A stretch of DNA of 64,000 nt, from the NCBI RefSeq assembly GCF_027557445.1, contig NZ_CP106841.1, forward strand, positions 1,846,001 through 1,910,000, given 5' to 3'. Of the stretch, positions 1 to 8,260 are shown one piece after another. A model generated the notes under the pieces. That model worked only from the letters and a program-made list of their open reading frames with translations. It was not told where the DNA came from and did no database searches. Source of the stretch: Paenalcaligenes faecalis. Lineage in GTDB: Bacteria > Pseudomonadota > Gammaproteobacteria > Burkholderiales > Burkholderiaceae_B. A program made the position numbers and the translations under genes. Position 1 is the stretch's first letter; each line of letters starts with the position of its first letter.

Positions 1-1
1 A

Positions 2-811
2 CTACATTATGCCTCTGCAGGGCATCCAGCCCCGTTGCTAAGGCTAACAAGCGGAGATATTACAGAATTAACATTAGCTCATGACCTCCCCCTAGGGGCT
101 TGGGACACCGCAGACTATCAACAGTTTATGATCACGCTACAGCCCTCAGAGGTACTATTTATCTATACAGATGGTATTACAGAGGCACTCTCTGAGTCCC
201 AAGAAGAATTTGGCGAACAACGCTTGCACCACTGGTTACAGCAACAAGGCAAACAATTATCAGCACAGGATATTTTCCACACCCTAAAACACAGTATTAA
301 ACAATTTGTAGGGCAAGCAGAACCGCATGATGATATGACAGTGCTGTTATTACGTATGCAAACCCATGAGCCTACACTACAAAATCAATGGCATATAACA
401 CCCGATTTGGCTCAAATATCAGGGCTGATAGAACAGGTAGAACACTTTCTACACCCCTACCTAGCAAATCAACCAGAAATTATTTTTCAAATCACCCTCA
501 GCATTGATGAAATACTTAATAATATAATCAAGCACAGCCAGCACCCTGCCTCCGAATCCATCCATGTGCTGTTAGGTATTAACCACCAATCCATTTACTG
601 TGAAATTAAAGATCAAGGTATCGAATTCAATCCGTTTACTCAAGAAGAAAATGCGGATATAGACAGTGAATTAGATCAACGCTTAATCGGTGGTTTAGGC
701 GTGCATTTAGTTAAAACTCTCATGGATGAATACCGCTATAGCCGTCAGGAATCCATGAATAGCATCTGTTTTTATAAACACTTACCCTCGGAACACACCC
801 ATGAGCTTTGA
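2..811 (+). CDS. RsbU-like PP2C phosphatase with ATPase domain (5' partial)
   Basis: The reading frame is open to the left edge, so the true start lies outside the window; the TTG at 35 is internal. The first visible residues (HYASAGHPAPLL) are the AGHP motif of SpoIIE/RsbU-type PP2C phosphatases. They are followed by the FIYTDGITEA and HDDMTVLLL motifs of the same fold, with metal-binding Asp residues. From about nt 400 a second domain matches the HATPase_c_2 (RsbW/SpoIIAB) fold, with an N-box (SIDEILNNIIKH) and a glycine box (GGLGVHLVK). Family knowledge: such proteins dephosphorylate STAS anti-anti-sigma factors and may also rephosphorylate them. The stop overlaps the next gene, a STAS protein, by 11 bp, which supports a functional pair. 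The sensory N-terminus is not visible. Confidence 0.85.
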   Translation, partial: LHYASAGHPAPLLRLTSGDITELTLAHDLPLGAWDTADYQQFMITLQPSEVLFIYTDGITEALSESQEEFGEQRLHHWLQQQGKQLSAQDIFHTLKHSIKQFVGQAEPHDDMTVLLLRMQTHEPTLQNQWHITPDLAQISGLIEQVEHFLHPYLANQPEIIFQITLSIDEILNNIIKHSQHPASESIHVLLGINHQSIYCEIKDQGIEFNPFTQEENADIDSELDQRLIGGLGVHLVKTLMDEYRYSRQESMNSICFYKHLPSEHTHEL

Positions 812-1145
812 GTTATTAAGCGAATCAAAAAATAACGTCCTCATTCTATCTATGTCAGGCCGTTTGGATAGTATTAACAGCACACACGCCGAAGCCAACT
901 TGCTCGATCAAATAGAAAACAGTACGACTGCTGTGGTTTTAGATCTAGAAATGTTGGACTATGTGGCCAGTGCAGGCTTACGCATTGTATTGATGGCAGC
1001 CAAAAGAGCAAAGGCACAGAACAAACCATTTTTGCTCTGTGCCTTACAGCCCCAAATCCATCACGTCTTTGAAATTAGTGGTTTTTTAAAAATACTTTCT
1101 GTGTATAGCTCTCAGACTGAGGCTATCGCAGCTCTCAATCACTAA
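801..1145 (+). CDS. STAS-domain anti-sigma factor antagonist
   Basis: This 114-residue protein is a single STAS domain. LDLEMLDYVASAGLRIVL is the conserved strand-helix segment, and the Ser in VASAGLR is the expected phosphorylation site of SpoIIAA/RsbV-type proteins. The length is normal for the family. It overlaps the upstream phosphatase/ATPase gene by 11 bp in another frame, indicating translational coupling. It probably switches between bound partners according to its phosphorylation state. The downstream target is not identifiable: no sigma factor is nearby, and proteobacterial partner switches often control other outputs. Its 3' end overlaps the convergent next gene by 11 bp. Confidence 0.88.
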   Translation: MSFELLSESKNNVLILSMSGRLDSINSTHAEANLLDQIENSTTAVVLDLEMLDYVASAGLRIVLMAAKRAKAQNKPFLLCALQPQIHHVFEISGFLKILSVYSSQTEAIAALNH

Positions 1146-2664
1146 TCATCTCTTGCTGTTTATATGCCGTAAAAACATGGGACTTAATATATTGTGCCGT
1201 GTCGCCTACCGCATATACGCTGTCCTGCGTTAACTGTTGATTATTAATATATTGCAATAGCAACGTCGCAGGATACGGCATATACGGCGCAAAACCACCG
1301 CTAATAAAACCTAAGTCCACTAATCGTTTTACCACGGCTGGGGCATGAGCCTGGGTTAAGTCGATGGTGGCATAGATCACATCCACACGCGCTCTACATA
1401 AATATTTCCACTGCTTTTTGAGCTGAAAACCCCCATCCTCGGCCCAAGCTGTCACTGATAAAAAAGCCACCTGCAAGCTGGCTTCTATGTGGTATTGCAG
1501 ACTCGTTTCAGCCACATCCACATACTCATCATCTAGAGGCTGAGGCACTAAAGGCATCTGCAACTGCTCAGCCATTTTCAGCACCAGATTTTGTTCGGTG
1601 GGGGGTAAATAAACCCGTAACGCCGCGACAGGCTGTAAGAGCTTAGCGCAATAATAGACGGAACCACGTTCCTCGGTGTTTTGATTTTGTACACTTTTAA
1701 ACTGAATACTGGTGGGGGTGTAGCCCAACAAGAGCGCACTCATGACATAACCGTGCTTTAAGACAATCTTTTGCGTAAAGGGGTGACACGTCACCGCATG
1801 CACACACGCCACTTTCTCTTGGCGAAACGGCAGCTGATCCTCAAGAGACTGCCACAAGATATTAAAAATACCTAAGCCTTGCTTTGTAGGCGAGACCACA
1901 GCAGCCCCTAGTTCTACTACATCGCTCTCAGCATCCGATTTCATTAATGCACAATGGCCAATTAAGTTTTGTTCAGCGTCCACCGCTACCATAGAGGTTA
2001 AACGGCCATCACTATGTCGTAAACGAATGCGTTCCGCAATATATAAGTCAGGATTCACATAAGAATAACCATAGTTTTGATGCATTAAACGGGCTAAATA
2101 AATGGCATCAGATGCCTGTAAGGCTCGTAATGCAAAAAACGAAGGGACGAAGCCCTCTTCTTCTAGGGCTTGCGGTTGATTCGTTTGTACTACAGGGGCG
2201 GGATTAGTGGCTAAGGCCCACTCTAACTCTAGGGTTTGACCATTAATACCAGGATGATGAACTCGCAGCTCATCCACCAGTTGCCTTAATAGAAAAAAAG
2301 ACAACCCATCATTTTGACTATCTGAATCAGCCTCTAATACCGAAAAAAGAGGAATCATGGATAAGTCATAAGGCAAATCATAATCAGTGATACGCAACTG
2401 CAACACATGATCTAACACACTAATTTTCACATCAAAATGCCCTACGCTAGGCGTGTGAATATCTAACTCATCACCATGAATTAGCTGCAAAATTGTGTTG
2501 ATGGCTTCCTCTACAGCTAATTCCATCTGCTGTATTTTAAATTCGGTAAAACCCCAGTTTTTAGCCTGAGTACATAAGGATTGTTGAATAATCGCAATCG
2601 CATAATGATGCGCCGGTAAGCTCAAACCAACCCACGCCAAACCTGCATTAACTGAATTAGGCAT
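1135..2664 (-). CDS. RsbW-like ATPase domain fused to a GNAT-type acetyltransferase domain
   Basis: Residues about 10-155 resemble an HATPase_c_2 anti-sigma kinase: MELAVEEAINTILQ is an N-box with the Glu and Asn, and DGLSFFLLRQLVDEL resembles the glycine-box region, although it is degenerate. Residues about 175-345 resemble a GNAT acetyltransferase (GHCALMKS, then VVSPTKQGLGIFNILW with a Q/RxxGxG/A-like acetyl-CoA loop). The remaining 160 residues look like a further degenerate GNAT-like or regulatory half. It is convergent with the STAS gene and co-directional with the acyl-activation genes upstream at 2.7-7.7 kb, with a 35-bp gap to the nearest. Inference: it links the partner switch to acyl metabolism. 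Acetylation substrate and kinase activity are unproven. Confidence 0.75.
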   Translation of the reverse strand: MPNSVNAGLAWVGLSLPAHHYAIAIIQQSLCTQAKNWGFTEFKIQQMELAVEEAINTILQLIHGDELDIHTPSVGHFDVKISVLDHVLQLRITDYDLPYDLSMIPLFSVLEADSDSQNDGLSFFLLRQLVDELRVHHPGINGQTLELEWALATNPAPVVQTNQPQALEEEGFVPSFFALRALQASDAIYLARLMHQNYGYSYVNPDLYIAERIRLRHSDGRLTSMVAVDAEQNLIGHCALMKSDAESDVVELGAAVVSPTKQGLGIFNILWQSLEDQLPFRQEKVACVHAVTCHPFTQKIVLKHGYVMSALLLGYTPTSIQFKSVQNQNTEERGSVYYCAKLLQPVAALRVYLPPTEQNLVLKMAEQLQMPLVPQPLDDEYVDVAETSLQYHIEASLQVAFLSVTAWAEDGGFQLKKQWKYLCRARVDVIYATIDLTQAHAPAVVKRLVDLGFISGGFAPYMPYPATLLLQYINNQQLTQDSVYAVGDTAQYIKSHVFTAYKQQEMISD

Positions 2665-2699
2665 CCTACCACCTATGCATGAAAAGAAAAGGGGCTAAT

Positions 2700-4013
2700 T
2701 TATGCATGACGCTGATCGATAATACGCAATGATTTACCCGTCCTAGGGTTTGTTTTTAATTCCTGTGCGCTAATCCACTGTACTTGCAACGGGTGAACGA
2801 CATGTTGCTGAATTAAGTCGATAAACATGGTGCGTGCCGCATAGAGCTGTTGTTGTACCTGCTCCGTCATGAGCGCTAGTTGCACCGGTGGTGACTGAGT
2901 CACTAAACGTAAGGTACAGCAATCCCTCTGGTCAAAATGATCAACTTGAATTTGGAAATTAGTGATTTGCATAGTGGGGTATTGTGCATTTAGCTGCGCA
3001 ATCAAAGCGGTAATGTCCTCGACATATAACGTCATCGGTCCTACTCGGGCGCCATCATGACTACGTCCTAATACATTAAATCGACGTGAGGGGGTCTCTG
3101 CAGGATCTACCCAGACCCCTTGATCACCAACGGGGTAACGAATCACAGGCATTAAGCGGCGAGTTAAATTCGTAAGAACCAATCGTCCTACCACACCTGT
3201 TTCCTGTATTGGCTGCCCCTCATCATCGATGATCTCCAAAATCGTCGACTCATCAAAACAATGATGCACCCCTAGCTCCCCACTGGGGCAGGCCCAACCC
3301 AACTCGCCATAATCAACACCGGCAATCCCAATGGAGCGTACCTGACAATCAGGGAAAGTTTTTTGTAATAAGGCAACTTGATCAGGGAACATCGGTTCGC
3401 CCCCATATAAAAAAGTACCTAGTGATACCTTTTTAGCTGTCTCCTCATCTAAATGAGCTAATACATTCATCAATGTAGTGGGAACACCTGCAAAGGTGGT
3501 TAACTGGAATTGCTCCCAGATCTCAATAATTTCTGCTGGTTCTATCCCTGCAATGGGATAACACATACCCACTTGGGCCTGCTCAATACTGCGCGTAATA
3601 AACAAAAAAGAAGCATACAAGCGTCCAGCATAAAACAAATTGCCTATAGGCTGGCCGGCATCCAAGCCACTTCTACGCATTCCCTGTCCAAACGTTTTAG
3701 TAAAACGATCCCAATCCGCATTACTAAATACAGAGTATTTAGGATTACCCGTGGAGCCACCACTTTTAAATGTGATGCCACCATCAGCCAGCCCTGTTAA
3801 CACCTGATTGTTTTCAATTGAATTAGCCTGCCAAAAATCCGCTAAATCTAAAATCGGGTAGGATTCTAGATCCATACAGTCAGCATCTATGGACTGATAC
3901 AAACGCTGATAATAGGGAGAGTGCGTGCGCACAAATAACAATAACTCTCGTAGTTGTTGCTCTCTATCCGCTTTACGAGCTGATTGAGTGAGCGATTCAT
4001 TACCTGTCATCAT
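2700..4013 (-). CDS. PaaK/LuxE-like adenylate-forming ligase
   Basis: This 437-residue protein has the adenylate-forming fold of phenylacetate-CoA ligase (PaaK) and coenzyme F390 synthetase relatives. The phosphate-binding loop is FKSGGSTGNPKYSVF near residue 85. TNLTRRLMPVIRYPVGDQG near residue 280 is the conserved A8-like region, and LKTNPRTGKSLRIID at the C-terminus carries the mobile-domain Lys. It probably activates a carboxylic acid with ATP. It is the third gene of a tight operon (5-bp gap to the LuxC fusion upstream). The substrate is unknown: nothing else of the phenylacetate pathway is beside it. Confidence 0.8.
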   Translation of the reverse strand: MMTGNESLTQSARKADREQQLRELLLFVRTHSPYYQRLYQSIDADCMDLESYPILDLADFWQANSIENNQVLTGLADGGITFKSGGSTGNPKYSVFSNADWDRFTKTFGQGMRRSGLDAGQPIGNLFYAGRLYASFLFITRSIEQAQVGMCYPIAGIEPAEIIEIWEQFQLTTFAGVPTTLMNVLAHLDEETAKKVSLGTFLYGGEPMFPDQVALLQKTFPDCQVRSIGIAGVDYGELGWACPSGELGVHHCFDESTILEIIDDEGQPIQETGVVGRLVLTNLTRRLMPVIRYPVGDQGVWVDPAETPSRRFNVLGRSHDGARVGPMTLYVEDITALIAQLNAQYPTMQITNFQIQVDHFDQRDCCTLRLVTQSPPVQLALMTEQVQQQLYAARTMFIDLIQQHVVHPLQVQWISAQELKTNPRTGKSLRIIDQRHA

Positions 4014-4018
4014 AATGG

Positions 4019-6556
4019 TTAAACCTCTGTTCGGTGATCACAAAGATGTTTGACTTTGCCACTGGCTTGCACACGCACAAACTCATTCAGCGGGTGTTGC
4101 TCTACGCGTAATTTGAAGGCGAGATTCAATTCATGTGTTTTTCTGATCTCGGTGTAATGCGTATATAAATAGTCTTTTACCTGATCTACATGTGTCTCTA
4201 AAGAGGGGTCCACCCAAATAGTCACAATCGTAAAAGCTCCCTCGCTATCAATATGAATCTGTAGCAACCCGGCATAATTAAACTGCTGGCTTAACATGCG
4301 TACAAATACAGCGTAATTCAGCAAGGGTGTACCCGCTTTAAACAAATCGCCCAAGCGTCCCATTAACTCAAAGCGCGGGTCTTTACGCCCACATGCACAC
4401 TCGCCAGCAACCCAGCGTCCCATATCCCCAATTTCATAACGGCTAATCACAGGGGAGGTTCTGGCTCTAGAGGTTAATATCAAACGCCCCACCTCATCAC
4501 CCACTACGGGTTCGTCTTTTTCAGGATGGAGAATCTCTAAGTGTTGAAGGCTAGAAATTAAATGATGGACTCCCCCTTTGCTGTGTTCACACTGATACCC
4601 CATAGGCCCAGCATCGTTAGAGCCATAAGCCGCTGACTGCACTACCGCTATGCCATGCTCATGATGTAAAAAATCAAACTGGGCGGCAGAGAGCCCCTCG
4701 CCCCCGTAAAAGATTTTTTTAATGCCACCATAGGACTTCAGCCGCTCACCTTGATTAACAAACAATCCTAATAGATGCGGCGTCATTCCTATTAACGTCG
4801 TGACCTGATGATTAATGATTTCGTCCACAATCAACTCATATTCTGTCACCATCGCCATGGGTAATTGGCGGACTTGCAAATGTTCTAGGATGGTCCAAAA
4901 GCTAATAAAGCTGCCATACATATAGCCAGATGCAAATAGATTCATAACGACATCATGTTTGGGGTCCAACCCTGCTGCGACTAAACCATGACTGGTCTCT
5001 TTCATTTGTAAGGCATAATCGGCCCAACGGAACTGTGAATAAGCCGTTTTGCCACTGGAGCCACCACTACGCACAATTAGCCCGGTATGAGGGTCCTGAT
5101 TTTTATCCGTCAGCTGCTGAAAATCAGTTTTATCCATAATCGGGGTTGACTGGCTATCCACTGTCATTACTGGGGGCGCTAACTGCGCAAATGACCCGAT
5201 CTGAGAAAAATCATCATCCATGTCCACTGAGACGCGTCGCATCATTTGCTGCAAGGCATAAACCCCATCATGAGGCGCACCGTTATAGCTCTCTACCATC
5301 TGTCCAGGACGAGTAATACGACTAACCCCTGCTGCTAATAGCTGCCGACTAATGGCTGCGGCGTCTGGAAACCCAGCTGCTAAGCCACAGGTCTGTAGCC
5401 AAGCACGCATTGGTCTCAAGACCGACGTGATTGTCTCGCGCTGAATAGGTACCAAACAAATCGTTCTATACAACGGGGAGGGTTTTAAGCTTGTTCTAAA
5501 ATCAACAATAATACGCCAATCATCTTGTTCCGATTCAATCACATGGCAAAGCCCTAAAGCCTGCTCAGCCTTAGCCACACTCAATACCGTCGTGATTTCA
5601 GCGGCTGCATCGGTATCTGCTGATTCAGCCGGCACGGTTGGAGACACCCGTTTTAAGGCTTCGGCTAATTGCTGTGCTACCTGCACTATCTGCTCATCAT
5701 CTGCCTCTACAAATATCGTTTGAGGACTAGAACAAGCCTGTTGATCCAAACGACACACATCCAAAGCAAAAGCCTCTATGACCTGCGAATCATTGATTAA
5801 CTCTTTAGCCATATAACCAAAGGACACCTTATGGCCCCACGTAATCACACGTACATGGGAAGGCAGCATTGAGCGTATCGCCGCAATTGCTTTCTCTCCG
5901 CCCCAGGCTGAGACGGCATCGGCATGAGTAAATAGCGCCTTGAGTAAGTCTTCTTGCTTAGACGATAACCGTAGAATAGCAATATAATTTTGTAGTTGAT
6001 CGCTGACATCATAACGGATTAATTCTTGTGCAAATAATGCAGCAAAAATCGTGTCTCTAGCACTAAGTTTGACGATGTTGATATTATTCGCTAATAGCCC
6101 CTCTATGAGCCCTAAAGCTGCTACAGCAAACACATTAGAGGGCATCACATGCACCACACAACCAATAGGAGTCCACATCTCGTACTCCCGCTCAGGATAA
6201 CGACGCTCCAGCACATTAGGTCGGGCTGTCCCTAATTCACTACGTAATTTAGTCAGCAAATAGTCCTGACCTAATAGCATATGTAACTGCAACAAAATAG
6301 CCTTTGCCGATTCTTCGTCCATCCACTCCGTCATGGCAGCTAAAAGCTGCGTATAGCTTTGCCCCTGATTCAGTAAATCCTCGCTGAGTTTCTGACAAGC
6401 TGATAGCAACGACTCAAAAGGAAAAGACTGGGCAAGAGTACGGCTTAACTGCACGGATAAATGATGATCCAATTGTTCTTGTAGGGAGGGATCATCAATC
6501 CATTTTCCAAACCAGTAATGGGCAGCACGTTCTGAGGTAGATTCTGTAAAAGTCAT
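4019..6556 (-). CDS. LuxC-like acyl-CoA/acyl-protein reductase fused to a PaaK-like ligase domain
   Basis: The 845-residue protein has two parts. Residues about 1-470 match the LuxC acyl reductase family: TPIGCVVHVMPSNVF is the nucleotide-binding region, NIVKLSARD follows, and DQQACSSPQ near residue 275 holds the expected catalytic Cys. Residues about 490-845 form a PaaK/LuxE-like adenylating domain with loop VRSGGSSGKTAYSQF and a Cys cluster (GECACGRKDPRFELMGR). In light-producing bacteria LuxC and LuxE are separate and make long-chain aldehyde from activated acids. Here a reductase and a ligase are covalently joined, so activation and NADPH-dependent reduction may occur on one chain. No luxAB is present in the window. 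The acid used is not known. Confidence 0.85.
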   Translation of the reverse strand: MTFTESTSERAAHYWFGKWIDDPSLQEQLDHHLSVQLSRTLAQSFPFESLLSACQKLSEDLLNQGQSYTQLLAAMTEWMDEESAKAILLQLHMLLGQDYLLTKLRSELGTARPNVLERRYPEREYEMWTPIGCVVHVMPSNVFAVAALGLIEGLLANNINIVKLSARDTIFAALFAQELIRYDVSDQLQNYIAILRLSSKQEDLLKALFTHADAVSAWGGEKAIAAIRSMLPSHVRVITWGHKVSFGYMAKELINDSQVIEAFALDVCRLDQQACSSPQTIFVEADDEQIVQVAQQLAEALKRVSPTVPAESADTDAAAEITTVLSVAKAEQALGLCHVIESEQDDWRIIVDFRTSLKPSPLYRTICLVPIQRETITSVLRPMRAWLQTCGLAAGFPDAAAISRQLLAAGVSRITRPGQMVESYNGAPHDGVYALQQMMRRVSVDMDDDFSQIGSFAQLAPPVMTVDSQSTPIMDKTDFQQLTDKNQDPHTGLIVRSGGSSGKTAYSQFRWADYALQMKETSHGLVAAGLDPKHDVVMNLFASGYMYGSFISFWTILEHLQVRQLPMAMVTEYELIVDEIINHQVTTLIGMTPHLLGLFVNQGERLKSYGGIKKIFYGGEGLSAAQFDFLHHEHGIAVVQSAAYGSNDAGPMGYQCEHSKGGVHHLISSLQHLEILHPEKDEPVVGDEVGRLILTSRARTSPVISRYEIGDMGRWVAGECACGRKDPRFELMGRLGDLFKAGTPLLNYAVFVRMLSQQFNYAGLLQIHIDSEGAFTIVTIWVDPSLETHVDQVKDYLYTHYTEIRKTHELNLAFKLRVEQHPLNEFVRVQASGKVKHLCDHRTEV

Positions 6557-6583
6557 GAATATTTTTCCTGATTAGCGTTGAGA

Positions 6584-7738
6584 TTACGCGTTTGATAACA
6601 CTTCAGCAGCGGCAGCGGCACAACTCTTATTACTGGATGTACCAGCCCGACCCTTAACCTCGAACCATGCTGTTGGGTTTCCGCAAGAACAGCTTCCTGC
6701 TGGATGTAATACCGCCAAATCACCCATCACCACACTATGAGCAGGCGTTGACGTAATATAGGGGGAAATAAATGACAGAAATCCCGTTTCGCCGTCTGCA
6801 ACAGGACGTAATGTTCTTACGTCTCGAATCACCACTTTCGACCAAACTGGCACATGCAAATGTTGCTCACTACAGCCCACATAGGGAATGGAATGCTCGA
6901 CGGAGCCAAATGTCTCGATCACATGCGTTTTCGGGATGCCCAACCAGTATTCAATATTGGCTAATAACTGTTCGCGTGAAATCGCTTTATCTGCATGACC
7001 TTTCCAGCCTCCACCAAACACCACCCAACTATTTTCAGGTAATTGAATTGGGTCCAAACCTAGGGCTGCCATGCGCTCTAGGGTGAAATGCAAAAAAGCG
7101 GGAAAACCAATGATACGGGTGGGATGTTCACTGTTTTTAAATCTATCTAAAGCCGAAATCGTGCCAAACGCATCGTACTCATGCTTGTCTGCCCCGACCA
7201 AACGTAAAGTCCAAAAAGCCTCTGCCACCGGAGCAAAACTCATCAGATATTGATTTGTATTCGATGTGCCCACCTTAAAACCCGAGTAGGGCTCAAACGC
7301 ATTAACTAAGTAGTTAGCTGGTACCTCTGAACCCAAGCCACGGGCATGTAGGGTGTCATTCACCATACGTCTAGCATGAAAAATCGTAAACTCATCAAAA
7401 AAAACTTGGGATTTTTGTCCGGTGGTGCCTGAGGAGGTTAGATGCAGTGCCACTTGCTCATCAGTGATAGATTTGACCTCGTGGTGCTTAAAAAAATTGG
7501 CATGTACAGGAGGCAAGGTATGGATTAAAGCATCTACACTTTGCAACTGATCCACATCTACTTTGTTTTGCTGCAAATAGTTGGCATACCAATCACAGTG
7601 CTGTTGATGCCAGCGTGTTAAATCACGCATGGCGTCAACAAATGACTGCTCATCGACAGCATGATAAGGCTGGTTTATCTCACAAAACTCACGGACCGTA
7701 TTAGGAATGGTTGGACTCAGCATGACTCTCACTAACAA
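6584..7738 (-). CDS. LuxE-like acyl-protein synthetase
   Basis: This 384-residue protein matches the LuxE acyl-protein synthetase family. HLTSSGTTGQKSQVFFDEF near residue 100 is the ATP/phosphate loop, and VVFGGGWKGH and ETFGSVEHSIPYVGC are typical LuxE segments. The C-terminus has a CSCGNPTAWFEVKGR motif shared with the ligase domain of the neighbouring fusion. It ends in an unusual Ala-rich tail (KSCAAAAAEVLSNA). It is the first gene of the minus-strand operon. LuxE forms an acyl-AMP and passes the acyl group through a Cys to the LuxC reductase, which is encoded next. I see no clear promoter consensus upstream. Confidence 0.85.
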   Translation of the reverse strand: MLVRVMLSPTIPNTVREFCEINQPYHAVDEQSFVDAMRDLTRWHQQHCDWYANYLQQNKVDVDQLQSVDALIHTLPPVHANFFKHHEVKSITDEQVALHLTSSGTTGQKSQVFFDEFTIFHARRMVNDTLHARGLGSEVPANYLVNAFEPYSGFKVGTSNTNQYLMSFAPVAEAFWTLRLVGADKHEYDAFGTISALDRFKNSEHPTRIIGFPAFLHFTLERMAALGLDPIQLPENSWVVFGGGWKGHADKAISREQLLANIEYWLGIPKTHVIETFGSVEHSIPYVGCSEQHLHVPVWSKVVIRDVRTLRPVADGETGFLSFISPYITSTPAHSVVMGDLAVLHPAGSCSCGNPTAWFEVKGRAGTSSNKSCAAAAAEVLSNA

Positions 7739-7871
7739 GCTAAGAATAGTGAGTCAACACAACACACTACTCGATGATTAAAGGTAGTACTCGCTATCTT
7801 GAAAATACATTTCGTTCTCAAGGCTCCCTATCATACTGAGTAAATATTTCTAACTCCATCACTGAAAATAG

Positions 7872-8046
7872 GTAAACGCTAAAATTAGGGGGAATCAATT
7901 AGGAGAAAGATTAAAAGACAGGATGGTAGCCAAGCAGCATGGCCATAGTTTGACTGTGATGGATAATGCGTGATTACGCACACTGGATTGCGGGTGCAGA
8001 TAGAGGTAGAAATCTAGAGACCATGAATCGCATGTACGGATCATAA
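7872..8046 (+). pseudogene. Remnant of a tyrosine integrase C-terminus
   Basis: On the plus strand, 7872-7971 encodes ...DRMVAKQHGHSLTVM..., and after a +1 shift near 7965 the frame from 7966 reads MRDYAHWIAGADRGRN... to a stop at 8044-8046. The QxGHSxxVM...YAxWI pattern is the C-terminal box of phage and ICE tyrosine recombinases, with the H/Y active-site region. Everything upstream of about 7872 is missing or unreadable. The last five codons lie inside the 95-bp direct repeat that bounds the restriction island. I infer a decayed integrase from an earlier element at this hotspot. The rest of 7739-7871 shows nothing recognisable apart from the luxE-like operon leader. Confidence 0.55.
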
Positions 8047-8126
8047 AAATGATTTGGTCCGTAGATGGTCAGTGGGAACGGGATACAAGACAAGCAGAAA
8101 CAAAAAAGCCCTTGAATATCAATGGC
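8032..8126. repeat. 95-bp direct repeat, left copy (island boundary)
   Basis: This stretch is repeated in the same orientation at 19333-19427 with two mismatches (8095 C for A and 8123 T for G). It begins with the last five codons of the integrase remnant (ATG TAC GGA TCA TAA) and ends in a hairpin, AGCCCTTGA-ATA-TCAAtGGC, that is damaged here but perfect in the right copy. The two copies enclose 11.2 kb of restriction and toxin-antitoxin genes. This is consistent with attachment-site duplication or homologous insertion. Confidence 0.85.
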
Positions 8127-8138
8127 CTATCCTACTAA

Positions 8139-8255
8139 AACAGGCAACAGGAGCGGACGAAAGACCTCTTTGAAAAAGTACGCCGTCAAATTAAAGCAAT
8201 TGGAAAATTGAATGCGCCAGTTGTTTTTTCTCTTGTACCTCTAAAAACCATCTAG
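8139..8255 (+). pseudogene. C-terminal fragment of an unidentified protein, possibly an acyl-CoA synthetase
   Basis: Just inside the left repeat is a 38-codon open stretch ending at TAG 8253-8255. It reads RQQERTKDLFEKVRRQIKAI and then GKLNAPVVFSLVPLKTI. It has no start codon context and is open back to a stop at 8136. The pattern VRxQI...V..LVPxLKT faintly resembles the C-terminal mobile domain of AMP-forming acyl-CoA synthetases, but the match is weak and the Lys-loop is incomplete. It could be any broken gene carried at the island end. Confidence 0.3.
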
Positions 8256-8260
8256 TTTTT

